Shown here one piece after another: positions 14,562 through 23,103 of a DNA stretch of 36,227 nt. The notes beneath the pieces were generated by a model that saw nothing but the letters and a program-made list of their open reading frames with translations, was not told the DNA's origin and did not search any database. Origin of the DNA: Treponema sp. (GTDB taxonomy: Bacteria > Spirochaetota > Spirochaetia > Treponematales > Treponemataceae). Position 1 is the first letter of the stretch. Every line of letters begins with the position of its first letter. The stretch is taken from contig JAFPUF010000047.1 of NCBI GenBank assembly GCA_017395545.1, positions 1 through 36,227 of the forward strand. Direction: 5' to 3'. A program made the translations under genes and the position numbers.

Positions 14562-15605
14562 ATGAGTTATTCAAAAACCTATCAGCGAGACGTTTATTAC
14601 TCCGGAAGCAAAAGTTATACTCACAGTTATCCTGCAAGTCAGAACGGCGGAACGGTTTCGGGCACTGTCTATTATGAAGGACATGTTCCTGTCACTGTAA
14701 ATCTGTATGTAGACACAAACCCTTTTGACAGAAGCGTCGATCATTGTTCAAACGCAGTCCGTCAGCTCAACGGTGCCGTCGTAACGATGAATGCCGCTCA
14801 GGTTGCCTCAATCGGCCGGGCTGCCGATGAAGTTTCTGATCATGTCATTTCCGGCTTTTTCAATATGATAAAGTCAGAACTTGACCAGAACATTGCGGCA
14901 CTTTACGCAAAATTCAAGGCTGTATTCGAGCTTCTCACGACAAAGTCTTCGACACTCGAAAAACAGCAGATTGTCATGCAGGACGATTATTCGCGGGTTT
15001 CGGACAGATACAACAAAGTCTTTCAGAATCTCGATGAAGAGCTAGAGAAGCGTGTTGTTGCCCTCGACAGAAATGTCTTTGAAATCTCAAAGCGGGTTCA
15101 GGGTGAGCAGCTTCACTCGGAGACTTCAAAAAAAGTCACTCAGTTCCTTCTGGGCGTGAACGAAGATGAGATTGTCCAGCAGCAGCTTCTTATTGCGAAT
15201 GCAAAATCTCGTGTTCAGAAAGCAATCGATTCTCTTGCGGCGAATGTCATCCAGGAGACAGTGTATTCCAAAAAAGTCGGAAGCATTGTCTCAGAACAGG
15301 GCTGTACGGCCAGCGAAAGCAACTACATTCCGGTGATTTTTACCGAAAGCTCAAACCTCGACTCAGAAGTAATTGACTACAGCTGCTTTTCAAATCCGTT
15401 GAGTGAGAATTCTAAAAATGCGATAAGCGAAACTGTCAAAAATTATTTCGTCTCAAACCTCAGCGATGGTCAGTCGAATGACGAAAGCGAGACAAAACTG
15501 ATTGACGAAGCATTCGCTCTGATTGCAGAACGGGAATTTCAGGACTTGAAAGACGAAAAATCACTCAGAGTATACGAAGTGCTCAAAAAACTTAAGGAGG
15601 CATAA
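14562..15605 (+). CDS. Hypothetical helical protein, paralogue 2 of a tandem pair
   Basis: 347 aa from ATG 14562, which has an excellent Shine-Dalgarno (CGGAGG). An in-frame ATG at 14538 overlaps the upstream gene and is less likely. The N-terminal 40 residues are Tyr/Ser-rich (YQRDVYYSGSKSYTHSYPAS), unlike paralogue 1. The helical core (about 50-200) matches paralogue 1, including IVMQDDY and RVVALDRNVFEISKR. It ends 5 bp before the bactofilin-like gene with a strong ribosome-binding site between. Function unknown; retention of two diverged copies side by side suggests a heteromeric complex. Confidence 0.8.
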   Translation: MSYSKTYQRDVYYSGSKSYTHSYPASQNGGTVSGTVYYEGHVPVTVNLYVDTNPFDRSVDHCSNAVRQLNGAVVTMNAAQVASIGRAADEVSDHVISGFFNMIKSELDQNIAALYAKFKAVFELLTTKSSTLEKQQIVMQDDYSRVSDRYNKVFQNLDEELEKRVVALDRNVFEISKRVQGEQLHSETSKKVTQFLLGVNEDEIVQQQLLIANAKSRVQKAIDSLAANVIQETVYSKKVGSIVSEQGCTASESNYIPVIFTESSNLDSEVIDYSCFSNPLSENSKNAISETVKNYFVSNLSDGQSNDESETKLIDEAFALIAEREFQDLKDEKSLRVYEVLKKLKEA

Positions 15606-15610
15606 CTAAA

Positions 15611-16588
15611 ATGAAAGATATTAATGATAAAGACTTTGGACAGAATACAATAACCTTGCGCGACAACCGTGTTGCGACAAGCATTATCCCGCGCACAAAC
15701 GCAGAACTTGACCGCCAGGTCATCGTTGATACAAATGTTCTCGTTGAAGGCTCGACTTACGCAAAATTCCTCGAAATCTCGAACGGACCGGCAGAATTCA
15801 AAAAGGCCGTTTTTGCGGACAAAGAGCTTCACATTAAAAGCGACGCAAAAGATTTGATTTACTTCAACAAATCAGTCGCAAGTTCACAGAGCGTTTCTTC
15901 ATTGATTTCCACTGGACGGGCAATTTACGGTGGCGATGTAAATGCTCCGACCATCAAAATGAAGAACTGTATGGTCTGCGGCTCAATCTATGGCACTGAG
16001 ATTCAGCTTGAAAACTGCGTCGTTCTCGGCGGTGTCTTCTCCAGCAGAAGCCTCACAATCAACGGCAGCATCATCGGAACTTTCAACTCACCGGAAGTAA
16101 ACGCTTCAGGCGTGAACTACCTTCTCTATCCGACTGCATTTTCGGTTGAGCCGATGTCACTTCTTCCGAACACAGAATTCTGGAATCTCTCTCTTGCAGA
16201 TTTGGGCTCACTTTACAAGGGTGAAGATGAAAAACCGAACACTGGAAAAATCAAAATCGACCTTGTAAACGATACCCAGCGCACTGTTCTCACGGACGAA
16301 AACGGCACTCAGAGCCTTATTAACAGCTACAGTGTCGCAAGCCGCGTTCTCGTAAGCGATTTGATTGACATGGAAAAGATGGAAAATCACTTCCTTATCA
16401 TTTCCGCAAGCCTCGGAAACCAGATTCTGAAGACTTACTCGCTCACAAAATCAAACGGCGAAAAAGGACCTGAACTCAATGTTAAGGATATTACGGATTT
16501 CTTCTTCAATGTCCTCAGCGGAAAAATCCAGGTTCGTGAAATCGACGGAAAAGTCAGCTTCGACGAACTGAAAAAGAATTACGAATAA
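15611..16588 (+). CDS. Bactofilin-like polymer-forming protein
   Basis: 325 aa; AAGGAGG precedes ATG 15611. Residues about 40-165 show the repeated short beta-strand and Gly/Asn-turn pattern of bactofilin or other right-handed beta-helix cytoskeletal proteins: ALYSGRAIYGGDVNAPTIKM-type rungs, then NCMVCGSIYGTEIQLENCVV and LGGVFSSRSLTINGSIIGTF. The C-terminal half (about 180-325) is a separate domain with no recognised family. Bactofilins polymerise at membranes without nucleotide and act as scaffolds. As the last gene of the SPFH operon it suggests that the system assembles a membrane-associated structure. The beta-helix call is good; true bactofilin membership is only moderately sure. Confidence 0.7.
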   Translation: MKDINDKDFGQNTITLRDNRVATSIIPRTNAELDRQVIVDTNVLVEGSTYAKFLEISNGPAEFKKAVFADKELHIKSDAKDLIYFNKSVASSQSVSSLISTGRAIYGGDVNAPTIKMKNCMVCGSIYGTEIQLENCVVLGGVFSSRSLTINGSIIGTFNSPEVNASGVNYLLYPTAFSVEPMSLLPNTEFWNLSLADLGSLYKGEDEKPNTGKIKIDLVNDTQRTVLTDENGTQSLINSYSVASRVLVSDLIDMEKMENHFLIISASLGNQILKTYSLTKSNGEKGPELNVKDITDFFFNVLSGKIQVREIDGKVSFDELKKNYE

Positions 16589-16619
16589 GTAGAAAACTGA
16601 AAATTCGCAAAATTACATC

Positions 16620-16668
16620 AGACACAATAAAAATTCCGTCCGAATTTTTTGTTGTGTCTGTTTTTTTT
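16620..16668 (+). terminator. Terminator of the SPFH operon
   Basis: AGACACAA (16620-16627) pairs with TTGTGTCT (16652-16659), with an inner AATTC/GAATT stem, followed by eight Ts. It marks the end of the six-gene unit. Confidence 0.9.
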
Positions 16669-16751
16669 ATTTTCCCCCACACCATTACACATAGTCTGCC
16701 ATTCTCTTTTCTCTCCAAATCTGCTAGAATGTCTCTGTCTAGAGAAACAAA

Positions 16752-18722
16752 ATGACAGAGAACGAAAACAACGACACAATCAATCAAACTGACGAAGAAG
16801 TCAAAGCACAGGCCCTTCTTGAAGAAAAAGACTCAGAATCCCGCCTTCGGACATATTCAGGGCCAGCGGGAATTGCAATCACCGTGCTTTTGTGCGTCTG
16901 GACGGCTTTCCAGCTCTGGTTCAGCACTTTCGGCGTTATCAGCGCGATTAACCTGCGTGCTTTTCACTGTATTTTTCTGCTTGCCTTCACATTTTTGCTT
17001 TACCCGGCTTTCAAAAAGCAGAGGCGCGCGCGAAAATTTCCCCCGATTGTTGATTTGATTCTGATTGGAATCGCAATTTTCACTTTCGGCTATCTTATAA
17101 CGCACTACACAGAGATTGCCCGAAACGGCGGTCGAATCAATAAATACGAAATCTGGATTGCGGCGGCGGCGATTCTTGTCGTTTTTGAGGCTTCCCGGCG
17201 CACATCTCCGAACCTTGCGATTCTTGCGGCTGTTTTTCTTGCTTACAATTTCTTCGGAAAATTTATTCCGGGGCAGCTCGGACACAACGGATTCACGCTC
17301 AAACGAGTTCTTATCACTCAGTTCTGGGGAACTCAGGGCGTTTTGGGAACCGGAATCAGCGTTTCGGCCACTTACATCTTTTTGTTCGTAGTTTTCGGTG
17401 CCTTCTTAAAGTATTCGGGCTTTTCAAAATTCATCAATGACTTTTCGCTCACTCTCGTTGGTCAGACTCCGGGCGGACCTGCAAAAGTTGCGGTTCTTGC
17501 TTCGGCTCTCATGGGAATGATTAACGGCTCGGCTGTGGCAAATGTCGCAACAACAGGCACAATCACAATCCCGCTGATGAAACAGACCGGCTACAAAAAG
17601 GAATTTGCCGCCGCAGTCGAGGCAACGGCTTCCACCGGCGGGCAGTTCTGTCCTCCGATTATGGGTGCGGTCGGCTTCGTTATGGCAGAATTCTTGAACT
17701 TGAGTTACACCACGGTTATGATTGCTTCGATTCTTCCGGCTTTTCTCTATTATCTGGGGCTTTTAGTCGCCGTCCATTTTGAGGCAAAACGACTCGGACT
17801 TTCGGGCATTTCAAAAGAAAACATTCCCAACGCACTCAAAGTCGTTAAGGAACAGGGCCATCTCGTCCTTCCGCTGGTTATTTTAATCGCCTTGATGTGC
17901 AAAGGCTTTACTCCGCTTTTAGCCGCTGTAATTTCAATTTTCGTGACGATTGGAGCAAGCTGGATTCGAAAAGAAACCCGCATGACTCCAGACAAAATCC
18001 TTGCGGCTTGTGTAGAAGGAGCTAGAAGCGCAATCGGTGTCGGAATTTCCTGCGTGATTATCGGCGTAATCATCGGTACGGTAACGCTTACAAGCCTCGG
18101 CCTCAACATGGGCTACCTGATTTTGAATGTCGTTCCAAGTAACTCGATTTATCTCACGGGATTTTTGGTAATGCTCATGTCGATTATCCTGGGTATGGGC
18201 GTTCCGGGCGTTGCGGCTTATGTAATCGTTCAGGCGGTCGCTGTTCCGGTCTTAATCAAAGTTGGAATCGCACCGCTACCGGCACACATGTTCTGTCTTA
18301 TTTACGCATGCCTTTCAAACATCACGCCGCCAGTCGCAATCAGCTGTTATGTCGCTTCGGGAATCGCAGGCTCAAATCAGCTCAAAACAGGACTTCTCGC
18401 AGTCCGGCTCGGCTTAATCGGCTTTTTGATTCCATTCTTCTTCCTCGGAAATCCAATTCTTCTGATTGGAGCAAGCTCTGACTACACATTCGCCCAGAGT
18501 CTTTGGGCAAGCCTTACGGCAGCAGTGGGAACAGTCACGCTCGTTGGTGCACTTGAAGGATGGTTTTTGCGGAAAGCTGGCTGGATTGAGCGCGCAGCCC
18601 TTCTGGTAGTGGCACCGCTCTTGCTTTACGCAGGAGTCACCACGGATTTGATAGGATTCGGGATTCTTGTCGCTGTAGTGGTGTACCAGTTAATAAGTGG
18701 AAAACTGAAAACGGAAAGTTGA
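16752..18722 (+). CDS. TAXI-TRAP transporter fused permease (DctQ-DctM type)
   Basis: 656 aa with about 15-18 transmembrane helices. The N-terminal 150 residues correspond to the small DctQ-like part. The rest is DctM-like, with the characteristic ASALMGMINGSAVANVATTG and EATASTGGQFCPPIMGAVGF motifs and a matching second repeat (GMGVPGVAAYVIVQAVAVP, ACLSNITPPVAISCYVASG). The TGTIT and PP-containing helical breaks are typical of TAXI-type TRAP permeases, which use an ion gradient to import substrates such as glutamate or other organic acids. Its binding protein is encoded downstream at 18888. A CTAGA/TCTAG dyad (16724-16742) lies over the likely promoter. Substrate unknown. Confidence 0.93.
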   Translation: MTENENNDTINQTDEEVKAQALLEEKDSESRLRTYSGPAGIAITVLLCVWTAFQLWFSTFGVISAINLRAFHCIFLLAFTFLLYPAFKKQRRARKFPPIVDLILIGIAIFTFGYLITHYTEIARNGGRINKYEIWIAAAAILVVFEASRRTSPNLAILAAVFLAYNFFGKFIPGQLGHNGFTLKRVLITQFWGTQGVLGTGISVSATYIFLFVVFGAFLKYSGFSKFINDFSLTLVGQTPGGPAKVAVLASALMGMINGSAVANVATTGTITIPLMKQTGYKKEFAAAVEATASTGGQFCPPIMGAVGFVMAEFLNLSYTTVMIASILPAFLYYLGLLVAVHFEAKRLGLSGISKENIPNALKVVKEQGHLVLPLVILIALMCKGFTPLLAAVISIFVTIGASWIRKETRMTPDKILAACVEGARSAIGVGISCVIIGVIIGTVTLTSLGLNMGYLILNVVPSNSIYLTGFLVMLMSIILGMGVPGVAAYVIVQAVAVPVLIKVGIAPLPAHMFCLIYACLSNITPPVAISCYVASGIAGSNQLKTGLLAVRLGLIGFLIPFFFLGNPILLIGASSDYTFAQSLWASLTAAVGTVTLVGALEGWFLRKAGWIERAALLVVAPLLLYAGVTTDLIGFGILVAVVVYQLISGKLKTES

Positions 18723-18730
18723 AAATTTTG

Positions 18731-18831
18731 GCGTTCCCCGACCTCCGGTCGGGTCGCTATGTCCGTGGTTCCCATTCCGCCGCTACGCTATGGAACGGCT
18801 AACGCCGCCACTCCCAGCGCTAACGCATTTT
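18731..18831. repeat. GC-rich dispersed repeat, second family, copy 2
   Basis: Starts GGCGTTCCCCGACCTCCGGT and carries CTAACGCC and GCTAACGC words, as does the block at 5128-5217. It contains GTTCCCATTCCG...ATGGAACGGCT inverted pieces. It separates the TRAP permease from its binding-protein gene. Confidence 0.55.
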
Positions 18832-18887
18832 TTGTTTGAAAATTTGCTATATTTGATTATAGCTAACAATTATAAGGAGTTTTCAAA

Positions 18888-19886
18888 ATGAAACACACAA
18901 AAATCTTAGCCGCAATTGCCGGCACAGTCTTGGCTTTCTCGCTTGTTTCCTGCAACGAGAAAAAATCATCAGCTGCTTCTTCCACAACAGGTGAGCACGA
19001 AAAAGTCACAATCAAATTTCCGACAGCGGGAGCTTCAGGCGCTCTTTACGCAGTCGGTGCTGCAATTACAAATATGTGGGACACGCAGATTGACTTCGTA
19101 AGCGCATCAAGTCAGGCTTCAAACGGCGGAATCGACAACCTCAACCAGATTGCAGACGGCGAGTCACAGGTTTCAATTGCAATTTCTTCAAACTGCTGGC
19201 AGAGTTTCAACGGCACTGACAGCTTCAAAGGAAGCGCAAACAAGGACTTGCGCGTAATCGCAGGCCTCTACTTCAACCCGAATCAGGTCGTCGCAACAAA
19301 AAATTCTGGAATTGAACAGGTCGCAGATGTAAAAGGAAAGCATTTTGCCGTGGCAGCGGCAGGTTCTTCTGTTGAGGGCGAGTGCAAAAATCATTTTACC
19401 GCAGCAGGAATCAGCTATCCGGCCGACATTCAGGCAGAATATATCGCTTTTGGGGACGCTGCAGACATGCTTCAGAACGGAACAATTGACGGCGCATGGA
19501 TTATGAGTGGTGCTCCGGCAGCAGCTGTTAGTCAGGCTTGTTCAGCAGGGTGTCATCTCGTAAACATCAGTGATGAAGTAATCGAGACATTGCAGAAAGA
19601 TTATCCCTGGTACGCAAAATTCACGATTCCGGCTGGCACTTACCCGGGACAGGACGCTGACATTCAGACTTCGGCTATCAAGATGGTTATGTTCACTTCA
19701 ACAAGCCTCGACGAAGAAACCGTTTACCAGCTCACAAAAACTCTCTGGGAGCACATCGATGAGCTGGGACAGGCTCAGAAAAACCTCAAGGGCCTCACAC
19801 CAGAAGCTGCTGTAGTTGACATCGCAGGTCTTCCGCTCCACGACGGTGCTGCGAAGTACTACAAAGAAAAGGGAATTATTCAGTAA
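18888..19886 (+). CDS. TAXI-family TRAP transporter solute-binding lipoprotein
   Basis: 332 aa; AAGGAG before ATG 18888. A lipoprotein signal peptide ends in LVSC (Cys at about residue 23). The family core is evident: KFPTAGASGALYAVGAAITN near the start, then IDNLNQIADGESQVSIAISS, AGLYFNPNQVVATKNSGIEQ, GKHFAVAAAGSSVEGECKNH and FGDAADMLQNGTIDGAWIMS. It binds the substrate outside the inner membrane for the permease encoded just upstream. A new promoter in the AT-rich 18832-18880 stretch probably gives it higher expression than the permease. It ends 5 bp from the convergent oxidoreductase gene with no visible terminator between. Confidence 0.93.
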   Translation: MKHTKILAAIAGTVLAFSLVSCNEKKSSAASSTTGEHEKVTIKFPTAGASGALYAVGAAITNMWDTQIDFVSASSQASNGGIDNLNQIADGESQVSIAISSNCWQSFNGTDSFKGSANKDLRVIAGLYFNPNQVVATKNSGIEQVADVKGKHFAVAAAGSSVEGECKNHFTAAGISYPADIQAEYIAFGDAADMLQNGTIDGAWIMSGAPAAAVSQACSAGCHLVNISDEVIETLQKDYPWYAKFTIPAGTYPGQDADIQTSAIKMVMFTSTSLDEETVYQLTKTLWEHIDELGQAQKNLKGLTPEAAVVDIAGLPLHDGAAKYYKEKGIIQ

Positions 19887-19891
19887 GATTC

Positions 19892-20938
19892 CTAAAACTT
19901 ACTTTTGATATCTTCAAGAACTTTTAAATCCGCGATTGCGTCTTCCAGAGGGGAGACCAGTCCGGATTTTTTTTCGAGAAAATCCACGGCATTCTGAACC
20001 ATACCGCTGAAGTACCCTGTTTTCGCGGGGAGTTTTATTTTTTGTTTTGTAAGCGAATAGAAGCCTGTGTAAAGTTTTGATTCTTCACGCTTGTAGAATT
20101 CTGCAATTCCGTTCCCGATACAGATTTTTCCAAGTGTACCTGTGATTTCGATTCTGAATTCAAAGAATTTGCTTCTTCCGCTCATTTTCAGCGTGACTTC
20201 CGGAATCGTGCCAAACCGGCTTTCGACGGATTCATAGTGAGCCGAAAAATTCCGTACAAGTCCATTTTCATCTTTGTGAACGCCCGTCACAACCGGGGAA
20301 GTCAGCGAAGTTCCAAGCAGATACTGAACGATATCGACCAGGTGCGTTCCGTCGTGCAGAAGCGAGTAAGTTCCGTCCTTTTCAAATTCTTCACCGTAAA
20401 TGCGGAGCCCTGAGTCTAATTCTCCGGTAACCGACTGAATATCGCCGATTTCATAAATGTACTTAAGTGCTGCCAGATAGTCTTTTGAAAATCGCCGTTC
20501 ATGATTAACCATAACAGGCACTCCAATTTCATCTGCCTTGTCCTTAATTTTTTTCGCTTCTTCAGAATTCAGGGCGACAGGTTTTTCAAGAATAACAAGA
20601 CCCGGTTTATATTCTATTGCTTTCAGACATTCTTCGAGATGGTTTTCTTCGTTTACTGCAACAGTGATGATGTCGAGGCAGGTAACATTTTCGTAAAGTT
20701 CGTCGCTGGAAGTAAAAGTGAGCGTAAAATCATTCTTTTTGTGGTGTTTTCTTACGTATTTCCGCCATTTTTCAAGGTTTTCTTCTTTTTTGTCGGCAGC
20801 TGCAATAAGATTTATCTGATTATTTTTTAAAAGTGCCATTGTATGACTTGCCGGCTGCTCGCGTTTTTTGTCAAAGCCAAGTGTGAATCCGATTCTTCCC
20901 GTACCAATGATTGCGGCATAATAACGTTTTTTTTTCAT
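19892..20938 (-). CDS. Gfo/Idh/MocA-family NAD(P)-dependent oxidoreductase
   Basis: 348 aa. The N-terminal Rossmann fold shows IIGTGRIGFTLGFD (nucleotide-binding GTGRIG, residues 11-16). The family signature VILEKPVALNSEEAKKIKD contains the EKP catalytic/cofactor lysine near residue 118. The C-terminal substrate domain includes VMVNHERRFSKDYLAALKYI and LLHDGTHLVDIVQYLLGTSL, with the DGTHLVD histidine. It probably oxidises or reduces a sugar, inositol or sugar-acid derivative. The start ATG has no ribosome-binding site but lies six bases after a TATAAT box, so the mRNA is likely leaderless. Confidence 0.9.
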   Translation of the reverse strand: MKKKRYYAAIIGTGRIGFTLGFDKKREQPASHTMALLKNNQINLIAAADKKEENLEKWRKYVRKHHKKNDFTLTFTSSDELYENVTCLDIITVAVNEENHLEECLKAIEYKPGLVILEKPVALNSEEAKKIKDKADEIGVPVMVNHERRFSKDYLAALKYIYEIGDIQSVTGELDSGLRIYGEEFEKDGTYSLLHDGTHLVDIVQYLLGTSLTSPVVTGVHKDENGLVRNFSAHYESVESRFGTIPEVTLKMSGRSKFFEFRIEITGTLGKICIGNGIAEFYKREESKLYTGFYSLTKQKIKLPAKTGYFSGMVQNAVDFLEKKSGLVSPLEDAIADLKVLEDIKSKF

Positions 20939-20944
20939 AAATTG

Positions 20945-20973
20945 ATTATAGAAGTGAATATAGAGTTTCGCAA
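20945..20973 (-). promoter_or_regulatory. Promoter giving a leaderless oxidoreductase mRNA
   Basis: Minus strand: TTGCGA (20973-20968), 17-bp spacer, TATAAT (20950-20945), six bases, then the ATG at 20938. The expected transcription start is the A of the start codon. Confidence 0.72.
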
Positions 20974-20983
20974 GGTATTTTCC

Positions 20984-20989
20984 GATAAT
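20984..20989 (+). promoter_or_regulatory. -10 box for the GerMN gene, probably leaderless
   Basis: GATAAT (20984-20989) is followed by six bases and ATG 20996. No good -35 is visible at 16-18 bp. It mirrors the divergent oxidoreductase promoter in the same 57-bp gap. Confidence 0.5.
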
Positions 20990-20995
20990 TAAAAT

Positions 20996-21958
20996 ATGAG
21001 CGAGAAGAACGAGAAAAAAGGAAAGAACAAAAAAAAGACAGGCCTTGGCATTGCAATCTGGATTCTGGCATTTTTAATAATTCTGATAGTTTTTCTGGTT
21101 AAACAGGAAGAAATAAAAGAGAATTTCGACAGGTCCGGGGCAGGCGCTCTGATTGAGAAGAAGATCGGAAAAGATATTTTTGAAGATAAAAAACATGATT
21201 CTAAAAAAAATGAAGAATCCGGAGAAACTGTCATAGATGTGACAAGAAAAATCACAAAACCAGAACCTGAAGAAACAATGGACTCCCTGAAAAAGTCTGA
21301 GCCTCAGGTAAAGAAAGAAGAGGCTGTCAGAAAAACAGAACCTTCGGTAAAAAAAGAAGAGCCTGTGCCTGAAAAAACTGTAGTTTCAAAAACTGAAGAA
21401 AAGAAGACTGTACCCGCACCTAAGAAAGAAGAACCGGCTCAAAAAACAGAACAGAAAACTGAGAAAAAAACTGTAAAAACTGAGACTGTGACCCAGAAAC
21501 CGAAAGCAGAAGAAAAGAAAGCGGAACCTGCTCCTGTTTCAAATACAATCAAAAAGAAGATTTGTTTTGTTGCCATTGACAGGGACGGGCCTGTCGTCAG
21601 AAAAGAAGTGACCCGTTCTGTTAGTAAAGATTCTCCGATGGGGGATGCGCTTAATATGCTCCTTGCAGGTCCGAGCAGCACAGAAGAAAAGACCGGCTGC
21701 AGAAGTCTTATCCCGCAGGGAAGCCGTCTTCTGGGAGCATCCGTAAAAAACGGGATCGCCACATTGAATTTCAGCGAAGAATTTCAGTTTAATCAGTTCG
21801 GTGCGGAAGGGTCTCTTGCCCAGTTGATGCAGGTCGTTTACACTGCGACAGAATTCAGTACGGTCAAAAGCGTGCAGATTTTAATTGAAGGTCAGAAACG
21901 CGATTATCTGACTGAGGGCGTCTGGATAGGCAGCCCCCTTGCCAGAAATTCGTTTTAG
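20996..21958 (+). CDS. Membrane-anchored GerMN-domain protein
   Basis: 320 aa. A Lys-rich N-terminus (KNEKKGKNKKKTG) is followed by one transmembrane helix (GIAIWILAFLIILIVFLV, about 17-34). A long low-complexity Pro/Glu/Lys/Thr linker (about 75-180) with repeated KKEE and EKKT units follows. The C-terminal GerMN domain (about 185-320) includes SPMGDALNMLLAGPSSTEEK, SLIPQGSRLLGASVKNGIAT and LNFSEEFQ. GerMN is a small extracytoplasmic domain first seen in spore germination proteins and found in many non-sporing bacteria, often linked to the envelope. The linker would let the domain reach across periplasm or peptidoglycan. Not part of an operon; convergent with the exported protein gene 9 bp on. 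Confidence 0.87.
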   Translation: MSEKNEKKGKNKKKTGLGIAIWILAFLIILIVFLVKQEEIKENFDRSGAGALIEKKIGKDIFEDKKHDSKKNEESGETVIDVTRKITKPEPEETMDSLKKSEPQVKKEEAVRKTEPSVKKEEPVPEKTVVSKTEEKKTVPAPKKEEPAQKTEQKTEKKTVKTETVTQKPKAEEKKAEPAPVSNTIKKKICFVAIDRDGPVVRKEVTRSVSKDSPMGDALNMLLAGPSSTEEKTGCRSLIPQGSRLLGASVKNGIATLNFSEEFQFNQFGAEGSLAQLMQVVYTATEFSTVKSVQILIEGQKRDYLTEGVWIGSPLARNSF

Positions 21959-21967
21959 AAATGCGCA

Positions 21968-23023
21968 TTAATTAAAGCTTTTCAGAATTGTATCAAAATA
22001 TTTTTTGTTTTTTTCGTATGCGCCGGCAAAAACCGTGAGGGTGTAAAGTCCTGCTGTTTTAGAGTCTATTTTGCGCAGATATTTGAAATCGTAGGTATAA
22101 CTGTCTGCTTCTGGATGATAAGAAATCTGAGTGATAAGCGTGTTGCCGTCATCTTCTTTGATTTTCTGAGTTTTCCAGTTCGGCCAGACCATCTCAGAGC
22201 CGAGAAGAAGCCTTCGTTTTAACACATCGAACTGGTTTTCCGCCGGAGAAGAGACTTCGTTTACCGTAAAGACAGCGACATTGTTGAGCGTGTAAAAATT
22301 CTCCGCAGCTGCGTTCCATGAAGAATCGAGTTTTGCCTTCAGTTCAACGGAAGTTTCTGAACTTTTGTAGGAAATTTCCTGAACTTTTGCCTTTTTGTCT
22401 TTTTTGAATTTATGACCGTTGTCCGTGAACTTTTCTCTGACTCCTGAAAATTTTGCGAAACTCTGGTCTTCGTTTGAGACTATCTGTCCGGCCGTCACAA
22501 CCTGAAGAATAGTTTTTTTGTCGACAGAGACAATTTTTTCAAGATTAAGAACTGGAATCAGAGGGTCAAAATAAAGCGTGACGTTTCCTCCGAACTGTTC
22601 ATAAAACTGATAGTCTGTCTTTTTTTCGCTGATATCTCCCGCATTCTGCCGTCTTTTTGTTATTTCGTAGAAAAAATCGTGGATGTAGTTTACGAGATCT
22701 GTGTCTTCCGGAGTAATTGATGTTAAGATTCTTTCGCCTGTAAGCTCAAGGTTTTCGTTCTGGGAGTTGATAGAAAAAAGGATATGAATGTTTTTCGGTG
22801 GTTTGGTGTCGTTTCCGGTGCCAGTTTGCGGAGCATAGTATCTTAGTGCATATGTTTCTTCATCGTAATACAAAATTCCAATGTAAGATTCACGTTCAAA
22901 CGATGAATCCGAATAGTAAACATATTGACCTGAAAAATCCGGAACAGACGGAGTGACGGACGGTATTGCAGAAACTGAAAAAGAAAGTGCTAAAAGTGAT
23001 ATTATTAAAAATATTTTTTTCAT
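21968..23023 (-). CDS. Conserved exported protein, unknown function
   Basis: 351 aa from ATG 23021-23023, chosen because it starts an ideal signal peptide (MKKIFLIISLLALSFSVSA, cleavage after SVSA). An 11-codon upstream extension to 23056 is rejected. Mature N-terminus IPSVTPSVPDFSGQYVYYSD; the rest is beta-rich with many Tyr and Phe. No membrane segments. The family is not recognised beyond similarity in style to spirochaete exported proteins. The ATG sits six bases after TATAAT, so the mRNA is probably leaderless. Back-to-back with rsmI. Confidence 0.78.
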   Translation of the reverse strand: MKKIFLIISLLALSFSVSAIPSVTPSVPDFSGQYVYYSDSSFERESYIGILYYDEETYALRYYAPQTGTGNDTKPPKNIHILFSINSQNENLELTGERILTSITPEDTDLVNYIHDFFYEITKRRQNAGDISEKKTDYQFYEQFGGNVTLYFDPLIPVLNLEKIVSVDKKTILQVVTAGQIVSNEDQSFAKFSGVREKFTDNGHKFKKDKKAKVQEISYKSSETSVELKAKLDSSWNAAAENFYTLNNVAVFTVNEVSSPAENQFDVLKRRLLLGSEMVWPNWKTQKIKEDDGNTLITQISYHPEADSYTYDFKYLRKIDSKTAGLYTLTVFAGAYEKNKKYFDTILKSFN

Positions 23024-23029
23024 ATTCGC

Positions 23030-23058
23030 ATTATATTGATTTTTTAAGGCTGACACAA
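23030..23058 (-). promoter_or_regulatory. Promoter of the exported-protein gene (leaderless)
   Basis: Minus strand: TTGTGT (23058-23053), 17-bp spacer, TATAAT (23035-23030), then GCGAAT and the ATG at 23023. Confidence 0.68.
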
Positions 23059-23068
23059 CTTCTTTTCC

Positions 23069-23097
23069 TTGCCAATTCTAATTCACTGTTATATAAT
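23069..23097 (+). promoter_or_regulatory. Promoter of rsmI (leaderless)
   Basis: TTGCCA (23069-23074), 17-bp spacer, TATAAT (23092-23097), six bases, then the second ATG at 23104. This spacing favours 23104 over 23101 as the start codon. Confidence 0.72.
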
Positions 23098-23103
23098 AAT
23101 ATG

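Noticed and set aside
22966..23103. Upstream start for rsmI
   Set aside because: It would overlap the divergent exported-protein gene and its promoter; the family consensus begins at STLYIVGTPIGNL.
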